A stretch of 64,000 bases of DNA. It comes from Winogradskyella alexanderae. Its GTDB lineage: Bacteria; Bacteroidota; Bacteroidia; Flavobacteriales; Flavobacteriaceae. Shown one piece after another: positions 26,816 through 34,321 of this stretch. Position numbers and translations under genes: made by a program. Each line of letters starts with the position of its first letter. The first letter of the stretch is position 1. The DNA lies in contig NZ_JAIUJR010000009.1 in assembly GCF_020166335.1 (NCBI RefSeq), forward strand, positions 1-64,000, in the 5' to 3' direction. The notes below the pieces were generated by a model. The model saw nothing but the letters and a program-made list of their open reading frames with translations, ran no database searches and was not told the DNA's origin.

Positions 26816-27235
26816 ATGAAAATTAACCTCTGTCCCAATTGCAGTTCAGACAATTATGTAAAGAGCGGTATTGTTAATAATAGACAACGCTATAAATGCA
26901 AAGCATGTAATTATTTTTTCACTGTTAATAAGCTTGGAAAAAAGATTGATGATTACTATGTCAACAAAGCCTTACAGTTATATTTAGAAGGATTGACCTA
27001 TCGTGAGATAGAACGTATTTTGGGCATTTCTCATGTTAGCATAATGAACTGGGTGAAGAAATACAATATAAAACGCCCTTACAATTCCACCTACCATCCC
27101 ACTTATAAAATCCTCAATTCAGAAGAGTTGTCCAAATTCTTTTCAGATGCATCAAATCTTTCAGGTGCTGGTACACTTGTTACAGAGCTTGGTGACAAGT
27201 TTATGCTTATTAAATGGGAGCGTTTTAGAGAATAA
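26816..27235 (+). CDS. IS1 InsA-like zinc-ribbon/HTH protein (candidate domesticated regulator)
   Basis: The 139-residue protein has an N-terminal zinc ribbon with C6-x2-C9 and C28-x2-C31 (CPNC ... YKCKAC) and a helix-turn-helix at about 56-83 (YLEGLTYREIERILGISHVSIMNWVKKY). This is the domain order of InsA, the DNA-binding repressor half of IS1. No InsB-type DDE catalytic region, terminal inverted repeats or second ORF is present; instead a roughly 45-residue C-terminal extension follows. It precedes the porin and acetate-uptake genes on the same strand. I infer a stand-alone transcription factor derived from an IS1-type protein. Confidence 0.75.
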   Translation: MKINLCPNCSSDNYVKSGIVNNRQRYKCKACNYFFTVNKLGKKIDDYYVNKALQLYLEGLTYREIERILGISHVSIMNWVKKYNIKRPYNSTYHPTYKILNSEELSKFFSDASNLSGAGTLVTELGDKFMLIKWERFRE

Positions 27236-27344
27236 CTATAATAAGTTAACAAATATATATAGCAATTTTTTTTCCAGCTTTTCTTTTTTAGAGTTTAGTA
27301 GTGCACACAAAACCAATGTTTAACTAACTAAATCTAAAACTTTT

Positions 27345-28586
27345 ATGAAGAAAGCACGTCTAATTGTATTCCTTTTCGTAATCGGTTTAATACCAATTGC
27401 TACTTGGGGACAACAAGAAGATGCTGAAGCCGATCATACTTACAAACCGTTACAGATAAAATTGAATGAAGACGGGAGTAAGTATGTTAGGTTTATTATG
27501 TGGCATCAACTTTGGCTCGAGGGTAACTCAAACCAAAAGAGTCTGAGATATTCCATTAGAAGATCTCGTTTTTTAGCTTATGCACAGATTTCGCCAAGAT
27601 TTTTAATATTAACCCATTTTGGCTTAAACAATCTGAATGCTGGGAACCTTACCGCAAATCCTAACACACAATCCGATAATCAAAGCAGTTTGCTGTTTCT
27701 TCATGATGCATGGGCAGAGTTTGCAGTAGTACCTGAAAAACTACATGTTGGTTCCGGTTTACACTATTGGAATGGTATTTCAAGATTAACCAACCAAAGC
27801 ACACTAAACATGATGACCTTAGACAATCCAGGTGCTGGTAATTCGGATGTAAGATTGTTTCCTTGGAATAATATCACTACGAGTGATCAATTTGCACGTC
27901 ATTTAGGTATTTATGCTAAAGGTTCACTTGGTAATTTTCAGTATAGAATATCTGCAAATAATGCAAGAAATAATATTGGATTACTTGGTTCGACACCTTC
28001 CTATCAGGTTGATAATGCAACTGGTGAAGGTGTCTGGAATTATGCAGGATATTTTAAATATGACCTTTTGGACAAAGAATCAGATAAGTTGCCTTATTTC
28101 GTAGGTTCCTATCTAGGTAAGAAGAAAGTTTTCAGCATCGGTGCTGGTTTTTTTCATCATCCAAACGCGTTGGCAGTTAATAATTTAGAAGACCGGGAAT
28201 CCGTAACACATTTTGCCGTAGATGCATTTTATGACGCACCTCTAAACGAAAAGCTCGCTATTAGTGCCCTAGGTGCATATTATAATTTCAATTATGGCAG
28301 TACAGATGGTTTTGCCTCTGGTGGTCTCGTCCCATCATCTGGTTCTGTTGTTCATGGTCAAGTAGGTCTGTTATTCAGAGATCTAAAACTTATGCCATAT
28401 CTAACTTATAACACTGCAGATTTAGACTTTACGCCAAACACAAGTAATGAGTTCGGAATAGGACTTAACTATTTCTTAAACAGTCATTTTGCGAAAATTA
28501 CTGCCGAATTCACCACAGGATCAAGAGGAGCAACTGGTGCTGAATCTTCGAACATTTTTAGATTACAAACACATATTTTCTTATAA
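27345..28586 (+). CDS. Outer-membrane porin
   Basis: The 413-residue product has a Sec signal peptide (ending IATWGQ) and a porin-like beta pattern throughout. YSIRRSRFLAYAQISPRFLILTHFGLNN is the typical phosphate-selective porin/Alginate_exp-like segment, and the C-terminal strand ends in aromatic-hydrophobic FRLQTHIFL. It is followed 16 bases later by a DUF4212 gene and then a sodium:solute symporter. It probably lets short-chain organic acids cross the outer membrane for these transporters; this is inferred from context. Confidence 0.85.
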   Translation: MKKARLIVFLFVIGLIPIATWGQQEDAEADHTYKPLQIKLNEDGSKYVRFIMWHQLWLEGNSNQKSLRYSIRRSRFLAYAQISPRFLILTHFGLNNLNAGNLTANPNTQSDNQSSLLFLHDAWAEFAVVPEKLHVGSGLHYWNGISRLTNQSTLNMMTLDNPGAGNSDVRLFPWNNITTSDQFARHLGIYAKGSLGNFQYRISANNARNNIGLLGSTPSYQVDNATGEGVWNYAGYFKYDLLDKESDKLPYFVGSYLGKKKVFSIGAGFFHHPNALAVNNLEDRESVTHFAVDAFYDAPLNEKLAISALGAYYNFNYGSTDGFASGGLVPSSGSVVHGQVGLLFRDLKLMPYLTYNTADLDFTPNTSNEFGIGLNYFLNSHFAKITAEFTTGSRGATGAESSNIFRLQTHIFL

Positions 28587-28602
28587 CAAAACTTTCTCAA
28601 TA

Positions 28603-28863
28603 ATGTCAGATAAACAAAAACATGCAACCGCATATTGGAAGGAGAACGTAAAATACCTCTCAATACTTCTTGCCATTTGGTTTATAGTATCCTATGGCTG
28701 TGGTATTCTTTTTAAGGATGCTTTAAATGAAATTAGACTTGGTGGCTTTAAGCTTGGCTTTTGGTTTGCACAACAAGGCTCTATATACGTATTCGTAATA
28801 CTGATTTTCGTTTACGTGAGGATTATGAACAAATTGGATAAAAAATACGGTTTCGACGAATAG
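28603..28863 (+). CDS. DUF4212 protein, small subunit of the organic-acid symporter
   Basis: The 86-residue membrane protein has two helices (YLSILLAIWFIVSYGCGILF and GFWFAQQGSIYVFVILIFVYV) and ends KLDKKYGFDE, all typical of DUF4212. These proteins are almost always encoded just before VC_2705-type sodium:solute symporters and are thought to be their partner subunit. The frame is open upstream into the porin, but the ATG at 28603 (MSDKQKHATAYW) gives the normal length. The symporter follows after 24 bases. Confidence 0.92.
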   Translation: MSDKQKHATAYWKENVKYLSILLAIWFIVSYGCGILFKDALNEIRLGGFKLGFWFAQQGSIYVFVILIFVYVRIMNKLDKKYGFDE

Positions 28864-28887
28864 TCAACCTCTAAAATCAAAAATATT

Positions 28888-30654
28888 ATGAGTGTACAAG
28901 TATGGACATGGATCTTAGTAGGTGTGACATTCGCACTATACTTCGGAATTGCAATTTGGGCTAGAGCAGGCTCAACAAAAGACTTTTATGTAGCTGGTGG
29001 AGGTGTATCACCATTAGCTAATGGTATGGCTACAGCGGCCGATTGGATGAGTGCCGCATCCTTTATTTCTATGGCTGGGATTATTTCTTTTACTGGCTAT
29101 GATGGCTCAGTTTATTTGATGGGCTGGACAGGTGGTTACGTGCTTTTAGCCTTGTTGTTAGCACCTTATCTTAGGAAATTTGGAAAGTTTACGGTACCAG
29201 ACTTTATAGGTGATCGTTACTACTCAAATGTCGCAAGAACTGTTGCGGTAATATGTGCATTAATTGTTTCATTTACTTACGTTGCAGGACAAATGCGTGG
29301 TGTAGGAGTGGTGTTTTCACAATTTCTACAAGTAGATATTACGCTTGGTGTGGTTATTGGTATGGCCGTAGTTTTGGTTTTTGCCTTTTTAGGAGGAATG
29401 AAAGGAATAACATACACACAGGTGGCACAATATTGTGTGTTGATATTTGCATTTATGGTACCCGCATTTTTTATTTCAATACAAATGACAGGGAATGTAA
29501 TACCGCAGTTAGGAATGGGTGGCACAGTAGAAGATGGTACTTACTTGCTTGATAAGTTAGACGAACTTCATACCCAGCTTGGGTTTAAAGAGTATACTGA
29601 TGGTAGCAAATCCACTTGGGATGTCTTTGCAATTACCTTGGCCTTAATGGTTGGTACAGCAGGATTACCACACGTAATAGTTCGTTTCTTTACCGTACCT
29701 AAAGTAAAGGATGCTCGTAAGTCTGCAGGGTATGCCTTATTGCTAATTGCAATACTTTATACTACCGCTCCTGCTATTGCTGTTTTTGCAAGGACTAACT
29801 TAATTGAAACAGTAAGCGATACAAAATATGCAGATGTGCCAGCTTGGTTTAAAAATTGGGAAGATACAGGTTTAATCGCTTGGACGGATAAGAATAATGA
29901 TGGCAAGATACAATATGTTGCAGGTCCATCAATTGTAGGTAAGAAGCCTGTTTTTAATGAAGAACGCGGTAATTATGGAGAGCGCACAATAACCAATTCT
30001 GCAGATGGTAATAATGAGCTCTATGTAGATCGCGATATAATGGTATTGGCTAATCCTGAGATAGCAAAATTACCAAACTGGGTAATTGCTTTAGTTGCTG
30101 CTGGTGGTTTAGCAGCCGCATTATCAACAGCTGCTGGACTATTATTGGTAATATCTACTTCAATTTCACACGATTTGATTAAAAAACAAATTAAACCAGA
30201 TATTTCTGATAAGGGCGAATTAATGTGGGCGCGTATTGCCATTGTAGGTGCTGTGATGATTGCTGGTTACTTTGGTATAAATCCACCTGGGTTTGTTGCT
30301 GCAGTAGTTGCTTTGGCATTTGGATTGGCAGCAGCATCATTTTTCCCAGCAATTATCCTTGGAATTTTTGATAAGCGAATGAACAAAGAAGGTGCTATTG
30401 CGGGAATGGTTGTTGGTATTTCATTAATGTTATTTTATATGATGAAATTTAAGCTCGATTTCTTTGGCGGAGGCACACAGGAAGATTGGTGGTTTGGCAC
30501 TTCACCAGAAGGTTTTGGCACAATTGCCATGCTGGTAAATGTGGTTATTTCAGTTGTTGTTTCAAGACTGACTTCGGCACCGCCAGAACATGTACAAGAA
30601 ATTGTTGAAAATATTAGGATACCTTCAGGAGCAGGTGAAGCTCACAGCCACTAG
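28888..30654 (+). CDS. Sodium:solute symporter, VC_2705 subfamily (acetate-type, ActP-like)
   Basis: The 588-residue inner-membrane protein has about 13 helices. SSS-family motifs include KDFYVAGGGVSPLANGMATAADWMSAASFIS near 31-62, the YxxGQMRGVG segment and a long Ala/Gly-rich helix (ALVAAGGLAAALSTAAGLLLVISTS). A polar loop of about 100 residues interrupts the middle, as usual in this subfamily. With the DUF4212 partner and the acyl-CoA synthetases downstream, acetate or propionate is the likely substrate. A clear terminator follows. Confidence 0.92.
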   Translation: MSVQVWTWILVGVTFALYFGIAIWARAGSTKDFYVAGGGVSPLANGMATAADWMSAASFISMAGIISFTGYDGSVYLMGWTGGYVLLALLLAPYLRKFGKFTVPDFIGDRYYSNVARTVAVICALIVSFTYVAGQMRGVGVVFSQFLQVDITLGVVIGMAVVLVFAFLGGMKGITYTQVAQYCVLIFAFMVPAFFISIQMTGNVIPQLGMGGTVEDGTYLLDKLDELHTQLGFKEYTDGSKSTWDVFAITLALMVGTAGLPHVIVRFFTVPKVKDARKSAGYALLLIAILYTTAPAIAVFARTNLIETVSDTKYADVPAWFKNWEDTGLIAWTDKNNDGKIQYVAGPSIVGKKPVFNEERGNYGERTITNSADGNNELYVDRDIMVLANPEIAKLPNWVIALVAAGGLAAALSTAAGLLLVISTSISHDLIKKQIKPDISDKGELMWARIAIVGAVMIAGYFGINPPGFVAAVVALAFGLAAASFFPAIILGIFDKRMNKEGAIAGMVVGISLMLFYMMKFKLDFFGGGTQEDWWFGTSPEGFGTIAMLVNVVISVVVSRLTSAPPEHVQEIVENIRIPSGAGEAHSH

Positions 30655-30676
30655 TGGCGATTTATTAGTTAGGGTG

Positions 30677-30710
30677 AAACAGTGTTGCGTTGTCAACACT
30701 GTTTTGTTTT
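30677..30710 (+). terminator. Terminator after the symporter
   Basis: AAACAGTGTTG (30677-30687) pairs perfectly with CAACACTGTTT (30694-30704) around a six-base loop, then TTTTGTTTT. It separates the porin/DUF4212/symporter unit from the sensor-kinase/acyl-CoA synthetase unit. Confidence 0.88.
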
Positions 30711-30765
30711 AATTAATAGGTTTAATGAACTTTTACTAAATTTCATATTCTAAATAAAAATAAAC

Positions 30766-30960
30766 GTGAAGAAAAGACACGAGCAAAAATTAATTATTCT
30801 CTCCCTAGGGCTTTTTCTATTGCTAAACGTGCCTTTGCTGTTAATCTTTAATACTGATGGCGCTGTTTTTGGAGTACCAGTTCTTTATTTTTCAATATTT
30901 AGTATTTGGTTTCTGTCAATTATAATTTCATTTATCGTTTTAAAGAAGCACTATGAGTAA
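30766..30960 (+). CDS. Small two-helix membrane protein before the sensor kinase
   Basis: This 64-residue protein has two hydrophobic helices (about 9-28 and 36-58) and a basic N terminus. The start is GTG at 30766. Its last eight bases overlap the start of the symporter-kinase gene, so translation is coupled. It resembles the small companion proteins of sodium:solute symporters (DUF3311-like) in size and topology and may assist the SSS domain of the kinase. This is inference from position. Confidence 0.65.
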   Translation: MKKRHEQKLIILSLGLFLLLNVPLLLIFNTDGAVFGVPVLYFSIFSIWFLSIIISFIVLKKHYE

Positions 30961-33643
30961 TTATGTTCTTTTTTCCATAATTGTTCTTTATTTGGTGACT
31001 TTGTTCGCCATTGCTTTTTTTGCAGAGAAAAATGCAAAAAGCAAATGGGTTAATAATTCGGTTGTCTATACGTTGTCATTAGCAGTGTATTGCACTGCCT
31101 GGACCTATTACGGTAGTATTGGAATTGCTGCAACTATTGGAATTGATTTCTTGGCTATTTATCTGGGTCCTGTAATAGCGGCGCCATTATGGATTGTTTT
31201 ACTTCGAAAAATCATAAGACTATCAAAACAACATAAGATAAGTTCAATTGCAGATTTTATTTCTCTCAGATATGGCAACAATAGATTTTTGGGTGCATTA
31301 GTTACAGTAATTTGCCTCTTCGGAATAGTACCCTATATTTCACTTCAGCTTAAAGCAGTATCAGAGACCTTTCAGATTTTATCAGATAAAACAAGCTATG
31401 TTTCAACATCTGTATATGATGACTCCACCTTTTACATTGCATTATTATTGGCGGTATTTGCAACTTTTTTTGGCACACAGGTAACCGACGCCTCAGAGAA
31501 GCACAAGGGAATAGTTGTTTCGGTTGCAATTGAATCTATTTTGAAATTGGTGTTCTTTTTAGCGGTTGGAATTTATGTAACTTATTTTTTGTTTGATGGA
31601 ACAGATTCTATCTATGAGAATATGTCAAAATCAGAAAATTTTGAATCACTCATTCAATTTAACGGAATTGAAAGTGGTTTCAATTGGCTGTATACTATCA
31701 TACTTTCTTTTATGGCAATCTTTCTTTTACCAAGGCAATTTCAAGTTTCGGTGCTAGAGAATGTGAGAGAAAAGCATCTTAAGAATGCCATTTGGATGTT
31801 TCCGCTTTACCTACTGCTATTCAATATTTTTGTGATCTTTATTGCTTGGGCAGGAAATCTAACAATTGGGAATTCTGAATCTGCCGAGTATTATGCATTG
31901 CTGTTACCACTTCAAAATGATAATACTTTTCTAGCTTTATTAGTTTTTCTCGGAGGGTTTTCAGCTGTAATATCTATGGTTGTCGTAGCAACGTTAGCAT
32001 TATCAACGATGGTGAGTAATAACCTGGTTATTCCTTATGGATTTTTAGACCGGTTTATAAAAAGTCATCCTGAGCGCAATGCTAAGTACATAAAGAATAT
32101 TAGAAGAATTTCAATTTTCACAATTATTATCGTGGCGTATGCATTCTATGTTAACTTTTCATATGAATTGTCACTCTACTCAATTGGATTGATAGCGTTT
32201 GTAATTATAGCGCAACTAGCTCCCTCATTTTTTATCGGCTTATTTTGGAATAGAGGATCGTCCAAGGCGAGTATCGTTGGAATTATCGCTGGGTTTTTTG
32301 TAACGTTTTACACATTGATTTTACCATTTTCAATCCAGGCGCTTACAGGATCTGATGAATTTGTGCAAAATGGACTTTACGGTCTTGAGGTACTAAAACC
32401 TCATGCTTTATTCGGCATTGACTTTCTCAGTCCTCCTGCACATGCTTTTTTCTGGTCTATGCTTTTCAATATATTATGTTATGTAATTCTTTCTGTTTCT
32501 CTGAAGGGGAACTATCGTGAGCGCAACTACGCTGAAATGTTTGTAGACAGCAAAAACTATACAGATTTGCAAGACGGTGCCTTGGTTTGGAAAGGAGAAG
32601 CCTATGTGGCAGAAATTAGAAATGTACTCACTAAGTTTCTTGGTGAATCCCGAACCGAACGCGCTATAAGTCTATTTTTCAGAAAGTACGATTTGCCTCA
32701 GGATACCCAAATGGCTGATGCTAGACTTATTAATTTTTCTGAAAAGTTATTAACGGGAAGTATAGGTGGTGCATCAGCAAAAATTTTAATATCGAGTGTA
32801 GTAAAGGAAGAAGAGGTTAGTTTGGTTGAGGTGTTGAAAATACTTGAAGAATCTAAGGAGACGATTTCAAGAAATAAATTACTAAAAGAAAAATCCCAAG
32901 AACTTAAAAAGCTCGCAGATCAATTACAAGATGCTAACAATGAGTTGGTCGAAAAAGACAAACAAAAAGACGAGTTCTTAGATACTGTTGCTCATGAATT
33001 AAAAACACCAATAACTGGAATTAGAGCTACGACAGAACTTTTAATGGATGATCTCGAGGAAATGCCTAGCGAATTAAGAAGTCAGTTCTTAAATAATATG
33101 CTTCAAGACAGTGATCGTTTATCGCGATTAATACACAATATACTTGATTTTGAAAAATTGTCAAAAGGGAGGACGAACTTTAAAATTAAAAGATATAACA
33201 TTAGAGATACCATTCAAAAAACGATTGACAACTTGAGTAATATAGCCAACAAAAGAGAGATTACTTTGGTGCATTCCAATAAAAGCGATTTTCATGCAGA
33301 TTATGATGAAGATCGTATAATGCAAGTTCTGACAAATTTGATTTCAAATGCAATTAAATTCTGTGAGGCAAAAAAGGGAGTAATTGTTGCAGATTATAAA
33401 TACGACAAAGGCTTGTTGCAAATTACAATTAAAGACAACGGCAAAGGAATACCTGAAGAGGATTTACCTTTTGTTTTTGACAAATTTTATCAATCAAAAA
33501 ATCAAAACATACAGAAGCCTGAGGGTAGTGGTTTGGGCTTATCTATTTGCAAACAGATCATCGAAAACCATAATGGAAAGATTTGGGCAAAAAACAATCA
33601 AAAAAGTGGCGCAACCTTTGGTTTTACGTTACCTTTTAAGTAA
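30953..33643 (+). CDS. Sodium:solute symporter-histidine kinase fusion (CrbS/CbrA-like)
   Basis: This is an 896-residue sensor. Residues 1 to about 520 form a PutP/SSS-type domain with about 13 helices (AVYCTAWTYYGSIG near 45-58). A soluble linker and a coiled coil (about 630-675) follow, then a HisKA domain with phospho-acceptor H681 in TVAHELKTPITG, an N box (LISNAIKF), and ATP-lid glycines DNGKGIPEED and GSGLGLSI. CrbS of Vibrio and CbrA of Pseudomonas share this layout; CrbS controls the acetate switch (acs). The cognate receiver gene follows after 20 bases, and two acyl-CoA synthetases come next, which supports an acetate-sensing role. Confidence 0.93.
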   Translation: MSNYVLFSIIVLYLVTLFAIAFFAEKNAKSKWVNNSVVYTLSLAVYCTAWTYYGSIGIAATIGIDFLAIYLGPVIAAPLWIVLLRKIIRLSKQHKISSIADFISLRYGNNRFLGALVTVICLFGIVPYISLQLKAVSETFQILSDKTSYVSTSVYDDSTFYIALLLAVFATFFGTQVTDASEKHKGIVVSVAIESILKLVFFLAVGIYVTYFLFDGTDSIYENMSKSENFESLIQFNGIESGFNWLYTIILSFMAIFLLPRQFQVSVLENVREKHLKNAIWMFPLYLLLFNIFVIFIAWAGNLTIGNSESAEYYALLLPLQNDNTFLALLVFLGGFSAVISMVVVATLALSTMVSNNLVIPYGFLDRFIKSHPERNAKYIKNIRRISIFTIIIVAYAFYVNFSYELSLYSIGLIAFVIIAQLAPSFFIGLFWNRGSSKASIVGIIAGFFVTFYTLILPFSIQALTGSDEFVQNGLYGLEVLKPHALFGIDFLSPPAHAFFWSMLFNILCYVILSVSLKGNYRERNYAEMFVDSKNYTDLQDGALVWKGEAYVAEIRNVLTKFLGESRTERAISLFFRKYDLPQDTQMADARLINFSEKLLTGSIGGASAKILISSVVKEEEVSLVEVLKILEESKETISRNKLLKEKSQELKKLADQLQDANNELVEKDKQKDEFLDTVAHELKTPITGIRATTELLMDDLEEMPSELRSQFLNNMLQDSDRLSRLIHNILDFEKLSKGRTNFKIKRYNIRDTIQKTIDNLSNIANKREITLVHSNKSDFHADYDEDRIMQVLTNLISNAIKFCEAKKGVIVADYKYDKGLLQITIKDNGKGIPEEDLPFVFDKFYQSKNQNIQKPEGSGLGLSICKQIIENHNGKIWAKNNQKSGATFGFTLPFK

Positions 33644-33663
33644 ATTGTAAAGGTGTTGAGATA

Positions 33664-34029
33664 ATGAAGAAAATAGTAATCGTCGACGACGAACCAAACA
33701 TTGTAATGACGTTGGAATATACGTTCAAAAAACATGATTTTGAAGTGTATATCGCAAGAGACGGAAGTGAAGCGCTACAGATTTTAAAAGATGTAATTCC
33801 AGACGTTATTATTTTAGATGTTATGATGCCTAAAGTAGATGGTTATCAAACACTTAAAATCATTAAAGAAAACAATAAGTTAAATAATACTAAAGTCGTA
33901 TTTTTAACTGCAAAAAATAAAGCTTCTGATATTGAAAAAGGCTTAAAACTGGGAGCAGACAAATATTTAACAAAGCCGTTTTCAGTAAAAAAAATAGTTT
34001 CAGAAATTAAGGAGCTTGTAGCAACTTAG
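33664..34029 (+). CDS. Receiver-only response regulator
   Basis: The 121-residue protein is a complete CheY-like receiver: acidic pair D8-D9, phospho-acceptor D52 (IILDVMMPKVDG), the conserved Thr in VFLTAKN and the Lys in YLTKPFS. There is no DNA-binding output domain; the stop follows directly after the last receiver helix. CrbR, the partner of CrbS in Vibrio, carries a LuxR-type DNA-binding domain, so the output here must pass through another protein or by protein-protein contact. It lies 20 bases after the kinase. Confidence 0.92.
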   Translation: MKKIVIVDDEPNIVMTLEYTFKKHDFEVYIARDGSEALQILKDVIPDVIILDVMMPKVDGYQTLKIIKENNKLNNTKVVFLTAKNKASDIEKGLKLGADKYLTKPFSVKKIVSEIKELVAT

Positions 34030-34093
34030 TTTCATCTTTAATTCCCGTTGGTTTTGTGTGCAAACAAACAATGTGTAATTAAAGTAAAATACA

Positions 34094-34321
34094 ATGAAAC
34101 GACTTCGATTAAACGCACTAGCGTCTGATATTATTATCAGTTTATACGTTATTGTTACCTTATTTTTCCGTTTTAAACTAGAAAGCGAAACCGCCACAGG
34201 TACAATAGAATCTGTTGTTGTAGGTTTATGCTTCGTTGTTATTATTTGGGCCCTTGTAAAGCTCAAAGTCTTGAACCCTAATTGGTTTGGTTTGTTTAAT
34301 ACTAAAAAAGTCAAATCATGA
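34094..34321 (+). CDS. Small membrane protein coupled to the PrpE-like gene
   Basis: This 75-residue protein has two hydrophobic helices (about 10-26 and 40-58). Its stop overlaps the start of the acyl-CoA synthetase by four bases (ATGA). It has no family that I recognise. Position between the response regulator and the synthetases suggests it belongs to the same operon. Confidence 0.65.
   Translation: MKRLRLNALASDIIISLYVIVTLFFRFKLESETATGTIESVVVGLCFVVIIWALVKLKVLNPNWFGLFNTKKVKS

Noticed and set aside
26723..27344. Complete IS1-type insertion sequence around the InsA-like gene
   Set aside because: No InsB frame, no terminal inverted repeats and no target-site duplication were seen. The 18-base repeats are direct, not inverted.
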